A stretch of DNA of 5,436 nucleotides from contig JAQTVU010000209.1 of assembly GCA_028706695.1 (NCBI GenBank), positions 1-5,436 of the forward strand, given 5' to 3'. The translations under genes and the position numbers were made by a program. The notes beneath the pieces were generated by a model, which did no database searches, had not been told where the DNA came from, and worked only from the letters and a program-made list of their open reading frames with translations. Below, in pieces: positions 1 to 5,304 of the stretch (within the stretch, counting starts at the first letter, position 1; every line of letters starts with the position of its first letter). The stretch comes from Mycobacterium sp. (GTDB lineage Bacteria > Actinomycetota > Actinomycetes > Mycobacteriales > Mycobacteriaceae).

Positions 1-1114
1 GCTTCTCTCCCTCGATGAGGTGTCCGGCCAGGCCGTGTTCGAGGCGGGGGTCACCGGGCCCGCCGCCGAAGGGCTGCTCGGCCAACACGGTTTTTCGCTC
101 GGGCATTTCCCGCAGAGCTTCCAATACGCCACGCTCGGCGGGTTCGCGGCCACCCGATCCGCCGGCCAGGCTTCGGCCGGTTACGGCCGGTTCGATGACA
201 TGGTGGGCGGGCTGCGGATGGTCACCCCGGTCGGCATCCTGGATCTGGGCCGCGCACCGGAGTCGGCCGCGGGTCCCGACCTGCGCCAGTTGCTGGTCGG
301 CTCCGAGGGCAGCTTCGGCGTCATCACCCGGGTGCGGCTGCGCGTGCACCGCACGCCGCCAGCCGTCTGCTACGAGGCATGGTCGTTCCCCGACTTCGCC
401 ACCGGGACCGCGGCCCTGCGTGCCGTCACCCAAACCGCCACCGGCCCTACGGTTATCCGCCTTTCTGATGAGGCGGAGACGGGGGTCAACCTGGCCACCA
501 CCGAGGCGATCGGGCAAAACCAGATCACCGGGGGCTGTCTGGGGATCACCGTGTTCGAGGGCACCGCCGAACACGTCGAGAGCCGGCACGCCGAGACCAG
601 CGCACTGCTCAGTGCCCACGGCGGCACGTCGCTGGGTGACGGGCCCGCGCGGGCCTGGGAGCGCGGCCGGTTCGCCGCACCGTACCTGCGCGACTCGCTG
701 CTGTCGGCCGGCGCGCTGTGCGAGACGCTCGAGACCGCGACCCACTGGTCCAACATTCCGGCGCTCAAAGGTGCCGTCACGCGGGCGCTCACGGACGCGC
801 TGGCCACGTCGGGCACGGCCGCGCTGGTGATGTGTCACATCTCCCACGTCTACGCCTGCGGCGCGTCGCTGTACTTCACCGTCGTCGCCGGGCAGCGCGG
901 AGACCCCATCCGGCAGTGGTGGTCCGCCAAAAAAGCCGCGTCGGACGCGATCATGGCCACCGGCGGGACGATCACCCACCACCATGCGGTGGGCGCCGAT
1001 CACCGCCACTGGATGCGTGATGAAGTCGGCGAACTCGGTGTGCAGGTGTTGCGCGCGGTCAAGGCGACGCTGGATCCTGCCGGAATCCTCAACCCCGGCA
1101 AGCTGATTCCGTGA
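1..1114 (+). CDS. FAD-linked oxidase, alkyl-DHAP-synthase-like (C-terminal part, 5' truncated)
   Basis: The reading frame is open from base 2, so the start lies outside the window; 370 codons are visible. The recalled M. tuberculosis relative Rv2251 has about 475 residues, so roughly 105 are missing. Seen: the end of a PCMH-type FAD-binding domain with TLGGFAATRSAG (131-166) and GSEGSFGVIT (299-328), then an FAD-oxidase C-terminal domain with a triple histidine HHH (977-985) and the family-typical ending LDPAGILNPGKL. In alkyl-dihydroxyacetonephosphate synthases the equivalent histidine cluster is catalytic. That enzyme swaps an acyl chain on DHAP for a fatty alcohol; whether this mycobacterial paralog does the same is unknown, since mycobacteria are not known for ether lipids. 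No signal peptide can be judged. The stop overlaps the lipid kinase start (GTGA), which suggests one transcript and coupled translation. Family assignment is firm; substrate is not known. Confidence 0.88.
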   Translation, partial: LLSLDEVSGQAVFEAGVTGPAAEGLLGQHGFSLGHFPQSFQYATLGGFAATRSAGQASAGYGRFDDMVGGLRMVTPVGILDLGRAPESAAGPDLRQLLVGSEGSFGVITRVRLRVHRTPPAVCYEAWSFPDFATGTAALRAVTQTATGPTVIRLSDEAETGVNLATTEAIGQNQITGGCLGITVFEGTAEHVESRHAETSALLSAHGGTSLGDGPARAWERGRFAAPYLRDSLLSAGALCETLETATHWSNIPALKGAVTRALTDALATSGTAALVMCHISHVYACGASLYFTVVAGQRGDPIRQWWSAKKAASDAIMATGGTITHHHAVGADHRHWMRDEVGELGVQVLRAVKATLDPAGILNPGKLIP

Positions 1115-2034
1115 CCGTGGACCCGTGCCGGCGCCAGATCGGCAAGGTGGTCGCCCTAACCAACCCCGTCTCAGGCCACGGCGCCGCCATCCGGGCGGCG
1201 GAGATCGCGATCGCACGGCTGCACCACCGGGGCGTGGAGGTCGTCGAGATCATCGGCGATGACGCGCAAGACGCGCGCTATCTGGTCGGCGCCGCGCTGG
1301 CAAAGGGTGCCGACGCCGTGATGGTCACCGGGGGTGACGGCGCCGTCTCCAACGCGCTGCAGGCGCTGGCGGGCACCGGGGTACCGATGGGAATCGTCCC
1401 GGCGGGAACCGGTAACGACCACGCCCGCGAATTCGGCATCCCCGGCGTCCCGCAGGCGGCCGCGGACGTCGTCGTAGACGGCTGGACGGAAACCGTTGAC
1501 CTGGGCCGAATCACCGACGCCAACGGCGCGTCCACGTGGTTCGGCACCGTGGCCGCCACCGGATTCGATTCGCTGATCACCGACCGCGCCAACCGCATGC
1601 GCTGGCCGCACGGCCGATGGCGCTATTTCCTGGCGATGCTCGCCGAGCTGTCACAGCTGCGGCTGTTGCCGTACCGGATGGTGCTCGACGACAACCGGGA
1701 AATCAGCGCCGACCTCACGCTGGCGGCCTTCGGCAACACCCGCAGCTACGGCGGTGGGATGCTGATCTGCCCCGGCGCCGACCACTCTGACGGACTGCTC
1801 GACATCACGATGGTGCACGAGGCTTCGCGAACCAGGCTCGTCCGCCTGTTCCCCACCGTGATGAAGGGGACCCATGTCGAACTGGACGAGGTGAGCACCG
1901 CGCAGGCCGCATCGATTCACATCGAATGCCCGGGAATCAACGTCTACGCCGACGGCGATTACGTGTGCCCGCTGCCCGCGGAGGTCTCGGCGGTTCCGCG
2001 GGCGCTGCGGATTATTCGCCCTAACCGGGCCTAA
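1111..2034 (+). CDS. dagK: diacylglycerol kinase / lipid kinase (DagK-YegS family, Rv2252-like)
   Basis: A 307-residue protein, close to the roughly 309 of Rv2252. It should phosphorylate diacylglycerol or a related lipid with ATP at the inner membrane face; Rv2252 has been linked to phosphatidic acid supply for phosphatidylinositol mannosides (recalled). Seen: nucleotide-binding GGDG at residues 74-77, PAGTGND at 97-103, a YGGGM loop at 213-217, DGLLD at 227-231, and DGD at 281-283, where family members usually carry DGE with the catalytic acid. There is no signal peptide or membrane segment. The GTG start overlaps the upstream TGA by four bases, and no clear Shine-Dalgarno precedes it, so coupled re-initiation is likely; GTG at 1117 is an alternative start two codons later. 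The stop TAA sits inside a 10-bp tandem repeat. Very sure of family, moderately sure of substrate. Confidence 0.93.
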   Translation: MTVDPCRRQIGKVVALTNPVSGHGAAIRAAEIAIARLHHRGVEVVEIIGDDAQDARYLVGAALAKGADAVMVTGGDGAVSNALQALAGTGVPMGIVPAGTGNDHAREFGIPGVPQAAADVVVDGWTETVDLGRITDANGASTWFGTVAATGFDSLITDRANRMRWPHGRWRYFLAMLAELSQLRLLPYRMVLDDNREISADLTLAAFGNTRSYGGGMLICPGADHSDGLLDITMVHEASRTRLVRLFPTVMKGTHVELDEVSTAQAASIHIECPGINVYADGDYVCPLPAEVSAVPRALRIIRPNRA

Positions 2035-2047
2035 CCGGGCCTAACCG
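2021..2047. repeat. 10-bp tandem repeat spanning both stop codons of convergent genes
   Basis: The unit CTAACCGGGC occurs at 2021-2030 and 2031-2040, followed by a partial third copy CTAACCG at 2041-2047. The lipid kinase stop (TAA, 2032-2034) and the DUF3145 stop (TAG on the minus strand, 2041-2043) both lie in it. Because 10 is not a multiple of 3, the three CTAA copies put TAA in all three forward frames and TAG in all three reverse frames. No hairpin with a T-run is visible nearby, so I do not call a terminator. Confidence 0.9.
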
Positions 2048-2553
2048 ACACCCCGGCTGAGCCAGGTCACCTCTCCGGCGTCGCCGCCGTCGCGGTACAC
2101 CTCGAGCGCCTCGTCCCATGCGGTTCCCAGCACCGAGTCCAGTTCGGCGGCCAGCGTGTCGGCACCCTGCGCCATCATCGCCCGCAGCCGCATCTCGCCG
2201 ACCATGATGTCGCCGTTGGCGCTCATCGTCCCGCTCCACAGGCCCAGCTGGGGGGTGTGGCTGAACCGGTGGCCGTCCACCCCTGGACTGGGGTCCTCGG
2301 TGACCTCGAAGCGCAGCACCGACCAGGAGCGCAACGCGTTGGCCAACCGGGCGCCGGTGCCGACCGGTCCAACCCAGTTGGTGACCGCGCGCAACTGCCC
2401 GGGCATCGCCGGCTGCGGTGTCCACGTCAGGTTCGCCTTGGCGCCCAACGTCGACGACAACGCCCACTCGACATGCGGGCATACCGCCGCGGGCGAGGCA
2501 TGGACGTACACCACACCAGCCGTCACGTCGGCGAATTGATTCGACGCACGCAT
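2041..2553 (-). CDS. DUF3145 family protein (Rv2256c-like), function unknown
   Basis: A 170-residue protein whose sequence matches, from memory, the highly conserved actinobacterial DUF3145 family along its whole length. Recognisable stretches are MRASNQFADVT at the start, GVVYVHASPAAVCPHVEWAL (residues 13-32), the tryptophan-containing TPQPAMPGQLRAVTNWVGPV (about 45-64) and the tail GDAGEVTWLSRGVG. It has no signal peptide, membrane segment or recognisable catalytic motif, so it is probably cytoplasmic. The function is unknown; in other actinobacteria the family is found beside type II fatty acid synthase genes (recalled), hinting at a lipid-related role. The ATG at 2551-2553 is preferred over a TTG 13 codons upstream because a strong Shine-Dalgarno lies six bases before it and the family begins MRASNQ. 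Its 3' end faces the lipid kinase, with 6 bp between stops. Confidence 0.93.
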   Translation of the reverse strand: MRASNQFADVTAGVVYVHASPAAVCPHVEWALSSTLGAKANLTWTPQPAMPGQLRAVTNWVGPVGTGARLANALRSWSVLRFEVTEDPSPGVDGHRFSHTPQLGLWSGTMSANGDIMVGEMRLRAMMAQGADTLAAELDSVLGTAWDEALEVYRDGGDAGEVTWLSRGVG

Positions 2554-2559
2554 CTCCTG

Positions 2560-2565
2560 CTCCTT
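2560..2565 (-). promoter_or_regulatory. Shine-Dalgarno of the DUF3145 gene
   Basis: On the minus strand AAGGAG stands six bases before the ATG at 2551-2553. It decides the start against the upstream in-frame TTG at 2590-2592 and predicts efficient translation. Confidence 0.8.
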
Positions 2566-2626
2566 CGGTTCCACGAGGGACGTCTTCCCCAACGACCTGG
2601 CGGACCCGACCAGCGGGATGCGCGTT

Positions 2627-2667
2627 CGATATTTATGTGTCCTGCGTGTTTATTGTGCCTTGTGATA
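2627..2667 (-). promoter_or_regulatory. AT-rich stretch, likely holding the DUF3145 promoter
   Basis: This stretch is clearly richer in A/T than its surroundings and lies 75-115 bases upstream of the DUF3145 start. On the minus strand it contains CATAAATATC, a loose -10-like sequence, but no hexamer there fits TANNNT exactly and no good -35 is apparent. The call rests on composition and position only. Confidence 0.3.
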
Positions 2668-2690
2668 CCGCTGTTGCGCTAGTCTGCGTG

Positions 2691-2881
2691 TTGACTCATC
2701 GACAATGCCCGCGTAACGCAATTGATTGGCTCAAGTGAAAATGCCCGCGTAGCGGCGTGTCGAAGTGCCGATCATGGTGCGGTGCAGTAGGTCTGGGGAA
2801 ATGGGATCGACAATGGGCGAACGCACGGCTGTGACGAAGACCATCGCGCGACGCTACGCCCTGCGCACCGACGCCGGGCGC
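2691..2881 (+). mobile_element. probable insertion-sequence remnant: left end plus transposase N-terminus
   Basis: This lies in the 350-bp gap between the DUF3145 gene and the beta-lactamase-like gene. Two near-identical 18-bp direct repeats (2701-2718 and 2737-2754) resemble subterminal transposase-binding sites. About 45 bases downstream a forward frame starts at ATG 2801 or 2813 and reads MGERTAVTKTIARRYA; this resembles, from memory, the N-terminus of mycobacterial integrase-core transposases (VTKTIA-RY followed by an ILDELC-type helix-turn-helix). The likeness ends near base 2881 and the frame then runs antisense into the neighbouring gene, so at most about 27 transposase codons survive. 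TTGACT (2691-2696) is a good -35, with TAACGC as a poor -10 17 bp later. No right end or target duplication is seen. It may alternatively be ordinary intergenic sequence with a chance frame. Confidence 0.42.
2701..2754. repeat. pair of 18-bp direct repeats (16/18 identical), 36 bp apart
   Basis: Copy one is at 2701-2718 and copy two at 2737-2754. They share a perfect 12-bp core AATGCCCGCGTA (2704-2715 and 2740-2751) and differ at two positions. The spacing and position just ahead of a transposase-like frame fit IS-end binding sites; a regulator-binding pair is the alternative. Confidence 0.85.
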
Positions 2882-2903
2882 TCGATTTCCCTGCCCATCG
2901 CTT

Positions 2904-3722
2904 TCAGCTGTACTCGCAGATCACCGCGTCGGAGATCGCGGGCCACAGCTTCTGCGCCCAGTCCCCGAAGTCACGGTCGGTGAGGATCACGAGCGCCAGA
3001 TCGATTGCCGGGTCGGCCCAGATGAAGCCGCCCGCCTGGCCGAAATGGCCGTAGGCGCGAGCCGAGTTGCGGGCGCCGGTCCAGTGCGGCGATTTGCAGT
3101 CCCTGATCTCGAAACCCAGACCCCAGTCGTTGGGCCGTTGCACGCCGTAACCGGGCAGCACGCCGTCCAGGCCGGGGAATTGCACGGTCGTCGCCTCCTG
3201 GTGTAGCTGGGCCGAAACGGTTTTGGGGCGCAGCAGGTCACCGGCGAATGCCGCCAGATCGGCCACCGTCGACGTCGCGCCGAATCCGGCGGCCGCCGTG
3301 CCGCCCTGCAGGCGGGTTGTTGTCATACCCAGCGGTTCGAACACCGCCTCGGTCAGGTAGCGGGAGAACTCGATGCCCGAGTCTTGCTGCACGGTCTCGG
3401 CCAGGACGGTGAAGCCGTAGTTGGAGTACATCCGCCGCGTCCCCGGCTTGCCCAGCACGCGCCCGGAGTGCATCGCCAGACCGGAGGCGTGCGCCAGCAG
3501 GTGGCGGATCGTCGAACCGGGTGGGCCGGCCGGGGCGTCGAGTTCGACTACCCCTTCTTCCACGGCGACATGGACCGCCCGTGCCACCAGCGGCTTGGTC
3601 ACCGAAGCCAATTCGAATACTTCCCGGATGTCGCCGTGGCCGTCGAGCACCCCGGTGGCACCGATCACCGCAGCGGCAGCTGACGGGACCGGCCAGTCCT
3701 CAACAGCATCGAGGGCGGCCAT
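2904..3722 (-). CDS. serine beta-lactamase / penicillin-binding-protein-like hydrolase (Rv2257c-like)
   Basis: A 272-residue protein, the same length as recalled for Rv2257c. Family class C beta-lactamases and related esterases and DD-peptidases use an acyl-serine mechanism. Seen: SVTK at residues 40-43 (SxxK, candidate nucleophile Ser40 and base Lys43), YSN at 99-101 (YxN), and HFGQAGG at 226-232 (HxG in the KTG position). The protein is shorter than typical class C enzymes, and the N-terminus MAALDAVEDWPVPS has no signal peptide, so it is probably cytoplasmic; an esterase or amidase role is more likely than cell-wall or antibiotic hydrolysis. The substrate is unknown. The ATG lies 13 bp after the methyltransferase stop and lacks a close Shine-Dalgarno (an AGGAAG is 16 bases away, in the upstream gene), so expression probably depends on read-through from the methyltransferase gene. 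Confidence 0.88.
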   Translation of the reverse strand: MAALDAVEDWPVPSAAAAVIGATGVLDGHGDIREVFELASVTKPLVARAVHVAVEEGVVELDAPAGPPGSTIRHLLAHASGLAMHSGRVLGKPGTRRMYSNYGFTVLAETVQQDSGIEFSRYLTEAVFEPLGMTTTRLQGGTAAAGFGATSTVADLAAFAGDLLRPKTVSAQLHQEATTVQFPGLDGVLPGYGVQRPNDWGLGFEIRDCKSPHWTGARNSARAYGHFGQAGGFIWADPAIDLALVILTDRDFGDWAQKLWPAISDAVICEYS

Positions 3723-3735
3723 CAGATCAAGGGAG

Positions 3736-4806
3736 TCACTTCCTGGCGATGTAGTAGTAGTTGATCGGGTCGGCTTCCACCTCGGCGATCCGCACGTCGT
3801 CGAATCCGGCGTTGTTGAGCATCGAGACGGCCAGCTGGCTTCCCCAGACGGCGCCGAGCCCGGCGCCGTCCATCGCGAGCGACACCGTCATGCAGTGCAT
3901 GAGCGACGTGGTGTAGAGGAAGGTGCTCATCGGCACGTGGACGTTGTCCTCCAGCCGGCTGGACGCCTTGATGTCGGCCATCAGCAGGACCCCGCCGGGG
4001 CGCAGCGCACGGTGGATGTTCTGCAGCACCCGCGCCGGGTGCGCCTGGTCGTGGATGGCGTCGAACACGGTGATGACGTCGTAGGCGGCGGCTTTGTCTA
4101 GTTCCGCCAGGTTGTGGCTTTCGAAGCTCGCATTGGCAAGACCGAGTTCGGCGGCCTCTTTCACGCCGGCCGCGATGGCTTCCTCGGACAAGTCGATGCC
4201 GGTGAATCGGCTCGCCGGGAAAGCTCGTGCCATCACGTTGATCGCGTGGCCGCTGCCGCAGCCGAAATCGGCCACCTCGGCTCCGGATTGCAAACGCTCG
4301 ACGAGACCGTCGACCAAGGGCAGCACCGTGTCGATGAGCGCGTTGTCGAACACCACACCGCTCTGCTCGGCCATCAACGCGTGGAAGCGGGGAAACGCGC
4401 TGTACGGCAGGCCGCCGCCATTCCGGAAGCAGCCGATGATCTTCTGCTCTACCTCGCTGAGCAGCGGAATGGTCAGGGCGACCAGGGCAAGGTTGTCCGG
4501 GCCCGCCGCGCGGGTCAGCACCCCGGCGCGGTGGCCGGGCAAGGAGTAGGTGGCGGTGTCGGCGTCGTATTCGACGACGCGGGCGGTGGTCATACCGGCC
4601 AGCCATTCCCGGACGTAGCGCTCGTGCAGGCCGGCGGCCTCGGCGATCTGCGCGCTGCTGGCCGGCTCGAGCCCGGCCATGGTGTCTAGCAGACCGGTCT
4701 GATGCCCGATGCTCACCAGCAACGCCAGACTGGCGTTGTCGATGGCCTCCAGGAGTCGTCTGCTGAATTCTTCGGCAGTCTCGTTGGCGCTGTCAGATGC
4801 CGTCAT
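3736..4806 (-). CDS. SAM-dependent methyltransferase with N-terminal winged helix (Rv2258c-like)
   Basis: A 356-residue protein, near the 353 recalled for Rv2258c, which was first annotated as a transcriptional regulator and later solved as a class I methyltransferase. Numbered from the chosen ATG: a winged-helix/dimerisation region at about 22-80; the SAM-binding loop ADFGCGSG at 179-186; the acidic GIDLS at 203-207 that would contact the ribose; DVITVFDAIHD at 243-253; LRPGGVLLMADI at 268-279; and a C-terminal strand ending NYYYIARK. The methyl acceptor is unknown; the layout resembles small-molecule O-methyltransferases. The frame stays open 32 codons further upstream to GTG 4902, but those residues look unlike the family, and a TANNNT -10 eight bases before the ATG suggests a leaderless message. 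It heads a two-gene unit with the hydrolase gene. Confidence 0.9.
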   Translation of the reverse strand: MTASDSANETAEEFSRRLLEAIDNASLALLVSIGHQTGLLDTMAGLEPASSAQIAEAAGLHERYVREWLAGMTTARVVEYDADTATYSLPGHRAGVLTRAAGPDNLALVALTIPLLSEVEQKIIGCFRNGGGLPYSAFPRFHALMAEQSGVVFDNALIDTVLPLVDGLVERLQSGAEVADFGCGSGHAINVMARAFPASRFTGIDLSEEAIAAGVKEAAELGLANASFESHNLAELDKAAAYDVITVFDAIHDQAHPARVLQNIHRALRPGGVLLMADIKASSRLEDNVHVPMSTFLYTTSLMHCMTVSLAMDGAGLGAVWGSQLAVSMLNNAGFDDVRIAEVEADPINYYYIARK

Positions 4807-4814
4807 CGTTGACG

Positions 4815-4820
4815 AGGCTA
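4815..4820 (-). promoter_or_regulatory. candidate -10 element for a leaderless methyltransferase transcript
   Basis: On the minus strand TAGCCT fits the mycobacterial TANNNT -10 and is followed by CGTCAACG and then the ATG, placing the expected transcription start at or next to the start codon. There is no Shine-Dalgarno before this ATG, which fits a leaderless message. No recognisable -35 is present 17 bp upstream. Confidence 0.35.
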
Positions 4821-4983
4821 CACCCGCGCTGCGCACCGGTACGCAGCCACGGCGTGGCCCCGCCAGTTGGCTGTCGGTCAAGTCGCTGAAGTTCTCCGGC
4901 ACGTTGCCGCATCATCGGGTGTTGCGCAACGGCAAACTCGGCGTCGCGACACCCCAAGCGCACGGACTAAGGCGTTCACGGCG

Positions 4984-5223
4984 TCACGAAGCTTTGGCGT
5001 ACCTGCGAACGAACTCGTCCTCGCCGAACGTGCTCGTGTGCTGCCGGCCGTTGTCGTCGGAGGCGAAAAACGTCCACCGGCGCGGAGTTGCCTGCGGCCC
5101 GCCGATCAGCTTGACGGTGAGCCGCAGTTGGGTGGGACGCAGCGTGCCGATAACATCTCCGATACGGATGTTCGACGGATGGATCTCGGGCGCGTCGCAC
5201 CAGTTTTGTATTTGTATTGCCAT
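4984..5223 (-). CDS. hypothetical protein, 79 residues
   Basis: I do not recognise this protein. It starts MAIQIQNWCDAPEIHP, has a hydrophilic centre with SNIRIGDVIGTLRP and RWTFFASDDNG, and an acidic-to-basic tail FGEDEFVRRYAKAS. There is no membrane segment, signal peptide or known motif, and only one cysteine. Alternating hydrophobic residues suggest a small beta-rich fold. Third codon positions are mostly G or C after the first few codons, which supports real coding; the first codons (ATA, CAA) are unusually A/T-rich. An in-frame GTG at 5238 would add five residues and would overlap, as GTGA, the stop of an open minus-strand frame from the right edge. The 177 bp between this gene and the methyltransferase start hold no gene. 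Confidence 0.6.
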   Translation of the reverse strand: MAIQIQNWCDAPEIHPSNIRIGDVIGTLRPTQLRLTVKLIGGPQATPRRWTFFASDDNGRQHTSTFGEDEFVRRYAKAS

Positions 5224-5250
5224 GTCATCCGTTCTCACGTCGTTGTCACC

Positions 5251-5256
5251 AGCCTA
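5251..5256 (-). promoter_or_regulatory. candidate -10 element for the 79-residue protein gene
   Basis: On the minus strand TAGGCT fits TANNNT and lies 27 bases before the ATG at 5221-5223, giving a leader of about 20 bases. The -35 region (GTCGGC at a 17-bp spacing) is a poor match. If correct, the gene is transcribed on its own and not from the right edge. Confidence 0.27.
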
Positions 5257-5304
5257 CCTGCTATCCGCCCCTCGCCGACGTGGCAGTACCAACGCGCCGC
5301 GGTT

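Noticed and set aside
370..816. Minus-strand open frame inside the flavoenzyme gene
   Set aside because: It is antisense to a gene with clear family motifs; such open frames are expected in GC-rich DNA.
1171..1611. Minus-strand open frames opposite the lipid kinase
   Set aside because: The forward frame carries all kinase motifs; the antisense peptides are low-complexity and unlike any family.
2554..2592. 13-residue N-terminal extension of DUF3145 from a TTG
   Set aside because: The extension reads through the Shine-Dalgarno of the internal ATG and is not part of the family as I recall it.
2156..2738. Forward open frames across the DUF3145 gene and its upstream region
   Set aside because: The reverse strand encodes a strongly conserved protein with a good ribosome binding site; the forward peptides are arginine/proline-rich shadows.
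2857..2880. Possible terminator hairpin after the hydrolase gene (CGCCC / GGGCG arms)
   Set aside because: The stem is only five or six pairs with a 14-base loop and no T-run follows on the minus strand.
2765..2983. A 72-residue forward protein as an intact gene
   Set aside because: Only the first part looks transposase-like; the rest is antisense to the end of the hydrolase gene and arginine/serine-rich, so it is at best a remnant.
3421..4101. Long forward frame opposite the hydrolase and methyltransferase genes
   Set aside because: It spans two well-supported minus-strand genes and has no recognisable domain.
3722..4606. Second minus-strand frame of 294 codons within the methyltransferase gene
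   Set aside because: It is arginine/glycine-rich and out of frame with the clear SAM-binding motifs.
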